Counted from the stretch's first letter, positions 47,461 to 60,116 are shown. The stretch: DNA of 64,000 bases from Apium graveolens (GCF_009905375.1 NC_133652.1:15736850-15800849), one strand, 5' to 3'. The notes: generated by a model not told the origin, from the letters alone. Program-made: numbers and translations.

Positions 47461-50400
47461 CTAAGCAGATTTAGAGAAAGAACCTGAAACCATTCCAAGT
47501 TCATTTACCAATCTTGTAAAAGTAGCTTCACATAGTGGTTTTGTGAAGATATCTGCCAGTTATTGATCTGTGGGAACAAAATGCAATTCCACTGTACCTT
47601 CATCCACATGTTCCCTGATGAAGTGGTACCTGATGCTGATGTGCTTTGTCATAGAGTGTTGAACTGGATTACCTGTCATAGCAATAGCACTTTGATTATC
47701 ACAGTAAATAAGGATTTGGAAATATGTTAACCCATAATCCAGTAACTGATTCTTCATCCAAAGAATCTGTGCACAACAGCTTCCTGTAGCAATATACTCT
47801 GCTTCTGCAGTTGATGTGGAAATTGACTTTTGTTTCTTGCTGTACCAAGAAACCAATCTGCCTCCAAGAAATTGGCAGCTTCCACTTGTGCTTTTCCTGT
47901 CAATTTTGCACCCTGCAAAATCTGCATCTGAGTAACCTATTAGTTTAAAATCTGATTCTCTAGGATACCATAATCCCAGAGCAGCTGTTCCTTTAAGATA
48001 CTTAAAGATTCTTTTTACAGCTGTTAAGTGAGGTTCTCTTGGATCTGCTTGAAATCTTGCACAAAGACGGGTAGCATACATGATATCAGGTCTACTAGCA
48101 GTTAGATAGAGTAGAAAGTCAATCATACCTCTGTAGTCAGTAATATCTACTGATTTACCGGTATCCTTATCCAGTTTTGTAGCAGTGGCCATTGGAGTGG
48201 ATGCACTTGAACAATCTTGCATTCCAAATTTCTTCAGCAAGTTTCTGGTGTACTTGGTTTGACAAATAAAAGTGCCTTCCTCATTCTGCTTGACTTGAAG
48301 GCCCAGAAAATAGCTAAGTTCCCCCATCATACTCATCTGATATCTTGACTGCATTAGTTTGGCAAACTTCTTGCAAAGTTTGTCATTTGTAGATCCAAAA
48401 ATGATATCATCAACATAAATCTGGACCAGAAGTAAGTCTTTCCATGGTTGAGGTAGAACAGTGTTTTGTCTATTGTCCCTCTGTTGAATCCACTTTCCAG
48501 AAGAAACTGAGCTACAGTCTCGTACCATGCTCTAGGAGCTTGCTTAAGTCCATAAAGTGCTTTAGCAAGCTTGTAGACATAATCTGGATGTTTGGTATCT
48601 ACAAAACCTGGAGGTTGTTCAACATATACCTCTTCCTCCAATTCTCCATTGAGAAAAGCACTTTTCACATCCATTTGAAAGACAGTAAACTTTTTGTGAG
48701 CAGCATAAGCTAAAAATATCCTTATGGCTTCTAACCTAGCAACTGGTGCAAATGTTTCATCATAATCAATTCCCTCCTGTTGAGAATATCCTTTTGCAAC
48801 CAGCCTTGCCTTATTCCTTATAATTATGCCATCACTGTCAGTTTTGTTTCTGAATACCCACTTTGTACCAACAACAGATCTATTTTTTGGTCTTGGCACT
48901 AGGGTCCAGACTTTGTTTCTTTCAAATTCATTCAACTTTTCCTGCATTGCTTGCACCCAATCAGCATCTTGAAGAGCTTCTTCCACTTTCTTTGGCTCAG
49001 TCTGAGAGAGAAAAGAATTGTAAAGACATTCATTTGAAGTACCTGTTCTAGTTCTGACACCTGCATCAGAATTTCCAATTATCAAATCAGGTGTATGTGA
49101 TTTTGTCCACTTCCTTGCAGATGGAAGGTTTTCTCTAGAACTGGATGCTCCCCCATGATCCATGCTATCTTCATTTTCATTTTCTGATGCTCCCCCTGAA
49201 ACTATGCTCTCTGAGTTGGATTCTTCAGTATTTAGATTTTCAGCACTATCAGAACTTGGCTTATCAGAACTTGACGAATCAGAACTTGAAGAGCCAGATG
49301 CATGTTCTGATGTTTCTTGAGATGTGGTAGGATCTTGAGTATGCTCCCCCTGCATAGGTGCATCTTTCTTTGACGTAGTCACCACAGTTTCAATAACATC
49401 AGAGTTTAATCCATCAGAGTTTACAGTATCAGGACTTAGACTGTCAGGATTTTCAGTATCATAATTTGAGTCTTCATTTTCAAATCTCAGCTGATCATGG
49501 TCAATGAAATCTACAAGACCAGTGATCTTCTTGTCATCAAAAGAGACATTGATAGATTCCATGACCACTTTTGTTCTCAAATTATAGACTCTGAAGGCTT
49601 TTGTGGAAAGTGGATATACAACAAAGATTCCTTCATCAGCTTTTAGATCAAACTTTGATAGCTGTTCAGGATGAGTCTTGAGAACAAAACACTTGCATCC
49701 AAATACATGAAAATATTTCAGATTTGGCTTCTTTTTCTTCACCATCTCATATGGTGTTTTTCCATGCTTGTTAATGAGTGTTGCATTTTGAGTAAAACAA
49801 GCAGTCTGCACAGCTTCAGCCCAGAGATAGGTTGGAAGCTTTGCTTCTTCAAGCATTGTACGTGCAGCTTCAATGAGAGTTCTATTCTTCCTTTCAACAA
49901 CTCCATTTTGTTGTGGAGTTCCAGGAGCAGAAAATTCCTGCTTTATTCCATGGCTTTTGCAGAACTCTTCCATTATCAAATTCTTGAACTCAGTGCCATT
50001 ATCACTCCTTAAAATTTTCACAGAATCTTTGAACATTTTATCCAGATGTTTGATATGATCAATCAAGGTTGATGCAGTTTCACTTTTTGTATGCAAGAAA
50101 TATACCCATGTGTATATGGTGAACTCATCCACTATGACCAACGCATACTTCTTCTTTGTAATTGACATGACATTTACTGGACCAAATAGATCAACATGTA
50201 TTAGATGATAAGGCTCAAGAATTGATGATTCAGTCTTGCTCTTGAATGAAGATTTTCTTTATTTGGCTTTCTGACATGAATCACAAAGACCATCAGGAGC
50301 AAATACTGTGTTTGGCAATCCTCTCACAAGATCTTTCTTGACCAGTTCATTTATATTGTTGAAATTTAAATGAGAGAGTTTCTTATGCCAATTCCAGCTT

Positions 50401-50822
50401 TCTTCAATTGATGCTCTACTCATCAGACAGATTGCAGAACTATCAGTACTTGTTGAAAGCTTAGCTTCATAAATGTTACCACGCCTGTATCCTTTCAGAA
50501 CAACTTTGCCTTTAGATTTACTCACAATTTCACAGTGTTCTTCAAAGAAATCAACATGATAACCTCTGTCACAGATTTGACTTATACTCAGTAGGTTGTG
50601 TTTAAGTCCTGAGACCAGAGCTACTTGTTTAATTATGACATTTCCAAGATTGATATTTCCATATCCCAATGTTTTTCCAATGTTGCCATCTCCATAAGAA
50701 ACACTTGGGCCAGCTTTCTCCACAAAGTCTGATAGCAGGGCCTTATTTCCAGTCATATGTCCTGAACATCCACTGTCCAGAACTAGAATATTTTTCCTGT
50801 TGCCCTGCAATCACAAAGACCA
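47461..50822 (-). pseudogene. SIRE-2 pol (protease, integrase, RT, RNase H), few lesions
   Basis: After the gag stop and a second in-frame stop (TGA, 50811-50813) comes the protease with ILVLDSGCSGHMTGNKALLS (active-site DSG). The pre-integrase zinc region has HLNFNNINELVKK and CDSCQKAK, then TAA at 50259-50261. The integrase core has [24 protein letters not shown] and [13 protein letters not shown], followed by an acidic Ser-rich linker. RT has [32 protein letters not shown], and after a one-base loss near 48437 the intact active site [10 protein letters not shown]. RNase H has [19 protein letters not shown] and [17 protein letters not shown] stop lies at about 47560 just before LADIFTKPL. 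It would be repairable by few changes, but as it stands it cannot make full pol. Confidence 0.92.
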
Positions 50823-53158
50823 CTAATTATTAGTTTTAAGGACCCAGACTTGCTTGGATCCTTTGGCCTTATTAAGTTTGTTAACATTTGCAGCGGATTT
50901 AGCATCAGAGTTTATGTTAATATTTTTCTTATCAGAACTTACACTATCAGACTTTGAATCAGAATTTATACTAGAAGGAACAATGGAAACTTTCTTCAAA
51001 GAAGGTTTTATTTGATAATAATCATAGTACAAACTATGATATTCCTTACAAGTATAAATGGAATACCATAAACTACCACAATGAAAACAAGGATTTTGTG
51101 GTTTGTATCTAACAGACTGACTCTTAACTCCTGATTTTGAAGGTAAGGAGTTAATATTCTTATTCTTCCTGCAAAAAGAAGCCAGATGGTTAGAACTTCC
51201 ACAGTTATGACATGTTTTCCTAGGAGCATCAGGAACAGGTTTATAATCATTGCTTTTATTCACACCTTCCTTTCCATTCCTATTTTTCCTAGGTGATTTT
51301 ACCTTGTTTGCATTCTTAACATATTTCAGCTTATGTTTAAGCTGCTTCTTCGTCATTAAGCCTATGTTCACTTCAGTTGTCTTTTCCTGTTTTAGTTTGT
51401 CAGAAGTTGATTCCTTTGTAACTTCTGATTTTTCATTTTCAGACTTTACAGTTACAAACTTAACAGGTTTTAACTTTGGCTTTTGCTTATCAACAGACTT
51501 AATTTCTTCAGTTCCTTTATCTTTCTTATCTTCTCCATAACCTAAGCCCTCTTTCCAGTTTCCACTACTTAGCAAATTTTGAGTTGTTTTGCCAGAGTTA
51601 GTCCAAGTCCTGATAATCTCTCTTTCCTTTTCTAACTCAGTTTTTAGAGATTCATTTAATTTTAGCACTTCATTCCTAACATAAAAAACATCATCTCTAT
51701 CCTTCTGAGTTTGATGGAACATGACTAACTCTTTTTCTAAGAAATCATTCCTTTTTTTAAATGCAAGATTTTTAGAAGTTAATCTTTCACATGTTAAAGT
51801 TTGATCTCTATAGCTAACAAACATGGTTTTAAGATATCTTCTCAACTCATTAATATCATCAGTATGAAAAGCATAAGTAGTCTGAGGTACCTTTGTTTCA
51901 GCAGCTTCAGAACTGCTCTCAGCACTTTCTTTATCAGCATTTGCCATCAATGCATAGTTCTCCTCACTTTCAGAGTCTGAGGTGTCTGTCCAGCTTTTCT
52001 GCTTTGTGACAAGAGCCTTACCTTTGTCACCCTTTACCTTCTTGCAGTCAGGAGATATGTGGCCTTTCTCACCACAGTTATAGCATTTAACATTGGTGTA
52101 ATCTCCTCTGTCAGACTTTCCTCCTCTGCCTTCAGATCTTCTGAAATTCTTCTTATCAGAACTTATGCCTTTCCTGGAAAACTTCTTTCCCTTCCTGAAC
52201 TTCCTGTATGCAATCTTTGTGATTCCTTTCACCATAAGAGCACACAGCTTCATCATCTCCTCATCAGCATCAGTCTCAGGCAAGCTTTCAGAATCTGAGT
52301 CATCATTACTCTCAGAACTTGATGACTCAGTATCAGACTTTATGAAAAGAGCTTTACCCTTGTCTTTCTTGAGGAAGCTGCTTTGGGGAATTCTTCTTCA
52401 GCCTTAAGAGCAACTATCCTTGACTTTCCTCCTTTCCTCTTGCTTCTTTGTTCCATCTCCAGCTCATGAGTCTTGAGCATTCCATAGATTTCGTCAAGAG
52501 TTGTTTCATCAAGATTATAGTTGTCTCTTATTGTCGTTGCCTTCAAATCCCAGCATTCAGGAAGAGCTAACAGGAACTTAAGGTTTGAATCTTCAAGATC
52601 ATACTCTTTATCAGCCAATGACAAATCATTCAAAAGTTTGACAAATCTATCATATAAATTATTCAATGACTCATTAGCCTTTGAGTCAAAGTGTTCATAC
52701 TCTTGAGTGAGTATTGTCTTCCTGTTCTTCTTAATTGTGTCAGTTCCCTGACACCTTGTTTCCAGAGCATCCCATATCTCCTTAGCAGTCTTGCAGTTGA
52801 TTACCATGTTTGACATTACATTATCAATGGCACTATGCAGTAAGTGTCGTACCTTAGCATCCTTAGCAATTGATGCTATGTCTTCAGCAGTATAATCACT
52901 CTTCTCATTTGGTATGGTCTTTGCTGCTTCACCTGCAACTGCAACAGCGAGCTTGGTTGGTTTGTGAGGGCCTTCCTTGATTCTATCAAGGTATTCTGGA
53001 TCTGTTGCTTCCAGGAACATGGTCATCCTTACCTTCCATATGGGATATTCAAATGGTCTCAGTATGGGGACTCTGATGGTCTCATACCGACTCTGAATTT
53101 GTGTCTTTGGTGGTTCCTCAGTTGTGGTAGGCTTAGTTGGAGTTTCTGTGTCCGACAT
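50823..53158 (-). pseudogene. SIRE-2 gag, single frameshift
   Basis: ATG at 53158 (MSDTETPTKPTTTEEPP). The copia Gag core has YPIWKVRMTMFLEATDPEYL, HLLHSAIDNVMSNMV and KEIWDALETRCQGTDTIKK. A one-base loss near 52375 breaks the frame; the downstream frame has a CCHC knuckle CYNCGEKGHISPDC (about 52045-52090), then TTYAFHTDDINELRRYLKTM, a coiled segment, and near the end CHNCGSSNHLASFC and CFHCGSLWYSIYTC. The last motif has Tyr where SIRE-1 has the knuckle His. Ends WVLKTNN then TAG. Confidence 0.9.
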
Positions 53159-53200
53159 GATTGTGTTTGGATCTTTAACTGTATGTGTGTTAACAGAGTA

Positions 53201-53212
53201 GCTCTGATATCA
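53201..53212 (-). other. SIRE-2 primer binding site (tRNA-iMet, one mismatch)
   Basis: Minus strand TGATATCAGAGC against the expected TGGTATCAGAGC, two bases inside the 5' LTR. Confidence 0.88.
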
Positions 53213-53214
53213 AT

Positions 53215-53836
53215 TGTTAGGTCACACACACACTGTAGAGGGGGTGAATACAGTGTATAGTACACTCAAATCAAACTTTAAGAACTTAAGTAACATAAAA
53301 CAAACTTTATTGAAACAATAAACTCTGTTACAGTATGGAACTGTTACCTCTCAGTGATGAACAAATATCACGAGAGCTGCTAGGGTTACAATGAATAATC
53401 TTCTCTAATGATGATAACACTTATAGTGTAAACCCTATGTCTGTGTTTATATACTACACAGTTACAAGATAATCGCTAATTGATATGGAATATAATTCTG
53501 CTTCCTAAAATATATCAATCAGATATCTTTTCTTCCAAGTATTCCATTCTTCACAGAATTCCTTCTTCATGCATATCTCTTCTTATGTTTATCTCAATCT
53601 TATTTCCTTTAATCAGCTACTGTCCTTATCTGATTATCCTTCAGCACTTAAGTTCTGATATCTATCTTCTGATGATTATCTCCTGATAAAATACGTACTG
53701 ATATCCTTAAGTCCTTAAGTCCTGACTTCCAGTATAAGTACTGATCAACAGTTAAGTACTGATTTATCCTATTCAGTAAGATCTGAAAGCTAAACATAAA
53801 ACATATTAGCCATGACATTATCAAATATATCTAACA
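53215..53836 (-). repeat. SIRE-2 5' LTR
   Basis: TGTTAGGTCACACACACACT ... ATATCTAACA, few mismatches against 40526-41139. Confidence 0.95.
53446..53453 (-). promoter_or_regulatory. SIRE-2 5' LTR candidate TATA box
   Basis: TATATAAA on the minus strand, same LTR position as in SIRE-1. Confidence 0.55.
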
Positions 53837-53841
53837 TATAC

Positions 53842-54424
53842 ATATGTGTATATGTATCAAGAACGATAATGACAATGATGATGTACAAATGGAGGATATG
53901 TAATGATAACATCACTCTTACCAAAAAATAGTGTAAAATATGGACGGTGCATAAGTATGAAGGTAAAGTGGATATTAGATTTAAATGTATTATTATGCTT
54001 AATTATATTTACAAAAAATAAGAATATATGATTAGTTTTTAACTCTAATTTGAGCACTTACGTATACATCCACATACGTTAGTTTACTTACTCAATGATA
54101 TGTTTAGAAATTTTGAATTGTTTTGTCTTTCTACGTTACACTTTTTTAATTATGAGTAAAATCCTAAGAAATTCTTAAATTATAATATATTGTTATGATT
54201 ATACATGAAATTTATATAAGAAGCTCAACTTAGTATCACTTTTTAAAAAAATATATATTTATCCATATATATCACATTAATAACATAAAATATTTCAAAA
54301 ATACTAACATATAATATTTCAAAAATTACGAGTTATCTATTTCAAAAATCAAAAATGTCAAATTATACGATTTAAAGGTTATCATGCTAGTATTAATGAA
54401 AACCGTGCACGGGATTTAAGCTAT
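53842..54424 (+). mobile_element. Inferred Helitron 3' part
   Basis: Ends with a short palindrome CCGTGCACGG (54403-54412) followed after eight bases by CTAT, close to the Helitron 3' pattern of a GC-rich hairpin and CTRR. The rest is AT-rich with no ORF. Confidence 0.45.
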
Positions 54425-54452
54425 TACTGTTAATAAGTTATTAGAGACTTAG

Positions 54453-54852
54453 GGTATGTTTGGCCACCACTATTATTGGCTTATAATCCCGTAATTACTT
54501 ATCGAAGAGTGTTTGTCGACAGAACTTATAAGTCGAATTATCACTTAAAAGCTAATAAGTTGAATGTTAGTAACGACGTACTTTTTCTCAACTTATTTTG
54601 ATTTTTAACTTGTTTAATAATTTTAGTTTTTAAATTTATATTTTTAAAAGTTAAGTTAATTTAAAAGTCATGAATTAAGATAATTATATTTAAAAATTAT
54701 TTATTTTAGTTCATTTAATTTAAAAAAAATCTGACTTATAAGTTAAATTAATAAAACACTTAACTAATTTATAAGTATTATATACTTATCATTTCTAAGA
54801 TATTTATTAAATTTAAATCATTATTTACTTATTTTAAATTTTCCAAACAGAC
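54453..54852. mobile_element. MITE-like element (about 400 bp)
   Basis: Ends GGTATGTTTGG and CCAAACAGAC are partly inverted, flanked by a direct repeat ACTTAG (54447-54452 and 54853-54858). The interior is rich in ACTTATAAGT-type motifs found in many plant MITEs. Superfamily uncertain. Confidence 0.6.
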
Positions 54853-54858
54853 ACTTAG

Positions 54859-55905
54859 AAGTACAAGGTAAGGAGACCTTTGAACCGGCAGCTAAACAAT
54901 ATATTATGGTCCCATGCAATAATTTATATAACTATTTTTCCAAGTGTCAATTACGTACTTAACTCTTTTCCAAAATTAATCGATCTATATATACATTAAT
55001 ATACACACATATGACTAAGGGGTCATTTGACAAATCTGAATATAAAAATTTTAATCGTTAAAATTTCTGAATGATTAAAAAATCTGAATTCTGAATGAAT
55101 AATATCATTTGGTACATAAAATTAATAAAATTTCTGAACAGTAATAATTCTATATTTTTTACTTGTAGGTAAATTTATTATTTGTGAAATTATTTATATA
55201 GATCGTAATATATTTCAATTTATTAATAATTATTTTTTTAATTTTATATGGGCTAAACAATTAGTTTCTATAATAATTCATATTCAAATATAAATGTAAC
55301 CAATGATAACACATTGAATATATTCTTAACAAAATGTGAGTCTAATGTTCATTTTATTTAATATATATTAAAGTAAAAACAGGAAAAATGGCTTCATTAA
55401 AAAACTAAAAACATGCGAATGGAGTATACAGTGAAGTAGTAATAGCATTCCTGTCAAACAAAAAATCATGAAACTGGTCTGGCGCAATTGTCTTAATGAT
55501 TGAGTTGCTGTTTCACTACAACAAATCATTAAGATATAAAAAGAAAAAATTCAAACAATCTTAATCGGTAAGAAATATTTATTAAAAAGGATTAAGAGAT
55601 TAAGATGAAAACAAATGACATCAATTAACTACTAATATAATTACCATATTTTATATATTGATGTGAATATGTTGTAATTTTTAATTATAAAAACTAGAAT
55701 TACTTGACTTCATTCGGAGTAAAAGATTGATTCTTGAAAAATATATCTGTATATGCAATTCATGTATATTTATATATAAATCTAAAATCCCGTGTGATGT
55801 AAGGATTATTTTTAATATTACATAACTTTTTTGAATTTAATTTGAAATAAAAATTTAAAGTTATAAAATTTATTTATTTGAAATTTTAATAATATAATTT
55901 GAAAA
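54859..55905. other. AT-rich spacer
   Basis: No gene. GGGGTCATTTGACAAATC at 55019-55036 looks like one end of a MITE, but I found no convincing partner end. A CCCGTGTGATGTAAGG near 55790 could be a decayed Helitron 3' hairpin. Confidence 0.45.
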
Positions 55906-56938
55906 TCTATCTATTTCTATTATATAAAAGACGAAATATTTAAAATTTTGGTACGTACCTGTTTTTTGGTACATACTGATTTTACCGAATTACCCTATTT
56001 TTTTTCGAGTACATATTTTTTGGTACACGCTGATTTTATCGAATTACCACTATTTATTTTATTTATAAAATTAATATTAACCCAAAATTAATTTAACAAT
56101 ACTAATTATTTAGATATCTTTTCTTTTGAGATTAATTAAATCGGGGTCAAACAGATTAAGCCTATTTAACAAAATCCTAATTACAAAATACTTAAAAACC
56201 ACAAAAAATACACAGTCTACCTATGTCAATAACAGTATGTCCCACCTACCAACCTCCATATAAACTCCAAAGAATTCGATTTAAAACCTTTTGTGCTAGG
56301 TTCAATTAGTGGTAGGTGGTAACACCAAAAATCTATTTATTTTTTGTTGCTGTCAGCTTATCTTCACATAATCACATGGAGGCTATATCAAAGTACTTAT
56401 CTATATATTTAAACTATGATATAAAAAATAAAATAATAATAAAATTTTGTTAGTATAACTATAACAATATCTAAATGAAATTCACAATATAATTATATAA
56501 ATATAAATAAAATTATGATGTGTAAAATCTTCTCGAATTTATACAAAATAATATCTATTATTCATGAGAACTAAACAAAATTATACTATCCATCCAATCT
56601 TAAATAAAAAAATAAAAATAAACTAAATATACTTACTTATGAAACATTAAAATTTTGGTTGGTATGATCCTTTCTTCAATTACATAATTACCCTTCCTTA
56701 AAAAATTTCGAAATTTTACTCAATTCCCCTTACTTATTATAAGTAAAATACATTATCTTTTTTATTTTCACCAGATAAAACAACTCTTCTCTACAAATAT
56801 TTTAGATAAATATTTTTAATCTATACCTTTTTTAAGTAAAACATGTTGGCTTTTTTAGTTTTTATAAATAAAACAAATATTTCTCTAAAAATATTATGAA
56901 CAATTCTTTTTAATATATACTGATTATCAATCTATCAA
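55906..56938 (+). mobile_element. Helitron-like 5' end and related AT-rich sequence
   Basis: TCTATCTATTTCTATTATAT followed by ATTTAAAATTTTGGTACGTAC resembles the 5' start of the plant Helitron family. A similar ACATTAAAATTTTGGTTGGT lacking the terminal start lies near 56645. No 3' end assigned. Confidence 0.4.
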
Positions 56939-57875
56939 TCTATCTATACTATATTATAATAAATGAAATTTTAAAAATTTGATAGTCGGTCGGTACTCGC
57001 TGAACTTACATAATTGTCCAGCTTAATTAATTTATTATTTTAACATAATTATCTTCTATAATATTACAAAAAATGGACGGAAAAAAGAAAGTTTTATCGT
57101 GAATTAGATTAAATTTGTGTTCACGACTCTGAAACTAATGTTGATAAATCAAAATCAACAAAATGATGGAACTAAACATATTTTGCCTGGTAATAGTTCT
57201 CCAACATTGATAGAGAAATTGTTAGGGATGAGAATTGAACCTATATCTTTTAGCGAGTTTATTAAATTATCTATTTATAAAACCTAATTATTATAAAATA
57301 TGAATTATAATATAATAAAAGGCATACTTACTATTTTAACAAATATATTATAATATTATACAGTTGATCGAGGATGAATCAAAATTAGAAAATAATTAGG
57401 CCAGTTAAGACAAAATCATATGTACGTTTGTATTTTGCTAAGCAAAATCACATACTTTTATTGGGCTAACATAATTTTTTATCATTGATTCAGACTTAAA
57501 CAAATTAATTAAAATGAATCTAAATATAATTAGTTGAAATATTAGTTCGGTAGAGTGGGGCTTAGATTAATACAAAATAATCCAGGCTAAAATTTAGCTT
57601 TGAATTAAAACATGACTATATTTTGTAAACATGCATATAAATATTAATAAAATTATATTTGTCAATCACTAATATTGTTTTAAAATTAAAATATCATTTA
57701 TTTCAAAAATATCATTAACTTATACATGTGTGCGTCTATTTATAAATATTATCATATTATATTATTAAGAATTTCAAGTAAATATATTTAATAACTTAAA
57801 ATTTTCATTTCAAATTAAATTCAGAAAGGTATATAATATTAAAATTAATTTGTGTATCACACGAGTTTTAAACTA
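56939..57875 (+). mobile_element. Candidate non-autonomous Helitron
   Basis: Starts TCTATCTATACTATATTATA and ends with a hairpin TGTGTATCACACGA (57851-57864), then TTTTAAACTA before T. No ORF. The 3' CTRR is degenerate. Confidence 0.55.
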
Positions 57876-57889
57876 TAAATTTATTATTT

Positions 57890-58770
57890 ATAATACATGG
57901 GAAAAATTTGAAGCCGGGTTTGAGCCCGAACCGATTTTTGAACTAAACGAGTCGAGTTCGAGCAGAACAGACAAAAATCTGGGCTCGAATCATTTATTGA
58001 TCTGAGCTAGCTTATTTTCATATTTAAGATATGCTCATTTTACAAATGAACCGAACCAATTTCATTAAAAGAGCATATTCTAATTTTGGTTAGTTCATTT
58101 GCAACCCTAAACGTATGTTACGAACATATGAACAGATTGAACCGAGCAAATGATGAACTTTTAATTCAGTATTGAACGTTCATGAGAGAAGTACGGATGT
58201 GTTCAAATTAAACAGGTTTATTTACGGATGGGGTTAGTCAATAGTGAGTTCAAACATATAAGTGAAAAATCAGCTAATTTTAGAATAACATGTGAAGAAA
58301 TTAGATCATGAACGAAGACTTTGTGCATCTTGGAAATTACGCAATATTAATAGTGAATTATTAACCAGACAGTTAAGTCGGTAGGGTTGCAATAATTAGG
58401 GTTGTAATTCGGATCAATTTTTGAGTCGAGTATAATTAGAGTCCTAGTTAATCAAATCAAACCGGGTTTACTTGTTTAATTAATCGAGCATGAATTTCTG
58501 CCCGAATTTGACTTGTTTCACGAGTAATCGAGTCGAGTTAGCTCGTTTAATAACAAGTCGGTTCTAAAGAGTTAAATGACCGATTTGTTTAATTTTACAC
58601 TTAATCAAGACTAAATCTCTAATTAAATTTGACTCATTTAAAATTTCATGAATCGGATCGAGCCAACAAGCTAAAACTTCTACCTAACACAGCTCGTTTT
58701 AACTAACGAGTCAGGTCAAGTCTACTTTAATGAGTTGGAATCGGATAAGTTTGCGAGCCCTCCCCTGTTG
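57890..58770. repeat. Degenerate GAGTCGAG-type repeat region
   Basis: Short-period degenerate repeats (CGAGTCGAGTTCGAGC, ATCGAGTCGAGTTAGCTCG, GATCGAGCCAACAAGCT). Likely one or two hAT-like non-autonomous elements, since AGGGTTG-type ends occur at about 58384/58398 and GAGCCCTCCC at about 58757. No coding sequence and no target duplication established. Confidence 0.5.
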
Positions 58771-59102
58771 CCAAAATTGGAACAATTCCATAACTTTGTC
58801 TTAATCGGTTTAACCCGTCTGCGGGTTAGGTCAACGATAAGTTGAATTAAGTTCTCCTGATAAATGGTAAATGGGCATATATATATATATATATGGTTTG
58901 AATACTCACTTCGTAACTTTTTTTCCTCAAGATATCTTCACTCCGAAAGTAACCGGTTATTTTATATTTTTCTACTTGAAATGTGGAATGAACGAACCTA
59001 TTAAAAGATATAATTATAGTTAGATAGTTAACCATACTTATATTTTGAATATATTTATTTAAAAATAATATTGATAATATTATGATTCTAATATAATTTT
59101 AT
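58771..59102. other. AT-rich spacer with (AT)n
   Basis: (AT)9 at 58877-58894; otherwise nothing recognised. Confidence 0.7.
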
Positions 59103-59334
59103 CACTACAAAAAATAACACATTTTACAACGAAAAATTCCGTTGTCAATATTACACTTCCCTTATAATTCGAGGATGGCAACTTATAAGAATGAGCGGGA
59201 TATTTTGACGCCTCTTTTCGTAACGAATAATTTTTATAATGAAACTTCTGTTATAAACTAATCTGTCAATAGTTGTCAAACGAAATATAATCCGTTACTA
59301 TATTTCGTGAATAATTCTGAATTTTCTTATAGTA
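59103..59334. mobile_element. Short CACTA-type MITE
   Basis: CACTACAAAAAATAAC at the left and ATTTTCTTATAGTA at the right are the inverted CACTACAAGAAAAT end with one terminal G-to-A change; 3 bp duplication TAT (59100-59102 and 59335-59337). 232 bp, no ORF. Confidence 0.8.
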
Positions 59335-59349
59335 TATGGTAATAATATA

Positions 59350-59580
59350 CTCTCTCTATCTCATTAAATTCTATAAGTTACTTTTCGGCACGTTTTTCAA
59401 TACTCATTTAAAACATAACTCCACAATATATTTTTAAATTTTTTTTTCTGAATAAAAGTTTCACGTTTAAACTTTTATTCAAAAAAAAAATTGAAAAAAA
59501 ACATTATCAAACTATACTTTATAGAAGGCTCGAAATACGTGCAAATAGTAAACGTAGAGAATCGAACGGGGCGGAGATAG
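59350..59580. mobile_element. Stowaway-type MITE
   Basis: Decayed CTCCCTCCGT-type ends (CTCTCTCTATCTCATT and GAACGGGGCGGAGATAG) flanked by TA (59348-59349 and 59581-59582). 231 bp, internally self-complementary A/T-rich stem. Confidence 0.8.
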
Positions 59581-59582
59581 TA

Positions 59583-60107
59583 TATTATCATGTCAAATTC
59601 GAAAAATTAAAAAAATTAGTATATATTTTTTATACACTCTGAACTTACCTAATATATGTTACGTATGAATTTTTGTAAATTAAATTAACTTTTATATTAA
59701 TTTATTAAAATCATTAAACTTATCTAATTGCCCTTACTTATGAATTATTATAAATTAAATTAAAATTTTATATTAGCTTATTAATGTTAAGCATTAATTA
59801 AGTAAATTAGTGATATAATATTAAAATTTTCATTTCAATTCAAATTAAATTAAAATATCATAACACATTCACAAAATATATGTGTATCTTAATTGCATGC
59901 TAAAAATATCTAGATTGAATATATCGTTAATTCAACCACTAATGAAGAATTATAATTCGGTTTTTATTTAACTAAATGAATAGGATATGAATTTATCTCT
60001 AGAATATTTAAGGGTTGATCCCCTAGGATCTGAATCCAATAAAATTATTGATTTAAGCAAATCCTATGTAAATTTAAATCTGACTGGTTGACAGTCGACC
60101 TTTGTCC
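59583..60107. other. Upstream region of the MYB gene
   Basis: AT-rich with no gene. A near-palindrome GGTTGACAGTCGACC at 60086-60100 contains W-box-type TTGAC cores; regulatory meaning is inference. Confidence 0.45.
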
Positions 60108-60116
60108 CTATATATA
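60108..60116 (+). promoter_or_regulatory. Candidate TATA box of the MYB gene
   Basis: CTATATATA about 85-93 bp before the start codon, leaving a leader of about 60 bp. Confidence 0.6.

Larger units (their letters stand above)
40526..53836 (-). mobile_element. SIRE/Maximus-type Ty1/copia retrotransposon 2
   Basis: Full-length 13.3 kb minus-strand element: LTRs of 614 and 622 bp, perfect target duplication TATAC (40521-40525 and 53837-53841), primer site, polypurine tract, gag, pol, a small ORF and a long third ORF. LTRs are closer to each other than those of SIRE-1, so this copy is younger. Coding regions have few lesions (about one frameshift in gag, two or three stops and one shift in pol, one shift and one stop in the third ORF), several of them one-base losses in short homopolymers. 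Confidence 0.95.

Noticed and set aside
48444..50058. Plus-strand open frames across SIRE-2 pol (and similar ones across SIRE-1)
   Set aside because: They are antisense shadows of well-supported minus-strand gag and pol sequence.
55019..55640. MITE starting GGGGTCATTTGACAAATC
   Set aside because: No matching inverted end or target duplication was found; left as spacer.
58398..58763. Fully delimited hAT element at the GAGTCGAG repeats
   Set aside because: End similarity is weak (AGGGTTG against AGGGCTCG) and no 8 bp duplication was found, so only a repeat region is called.
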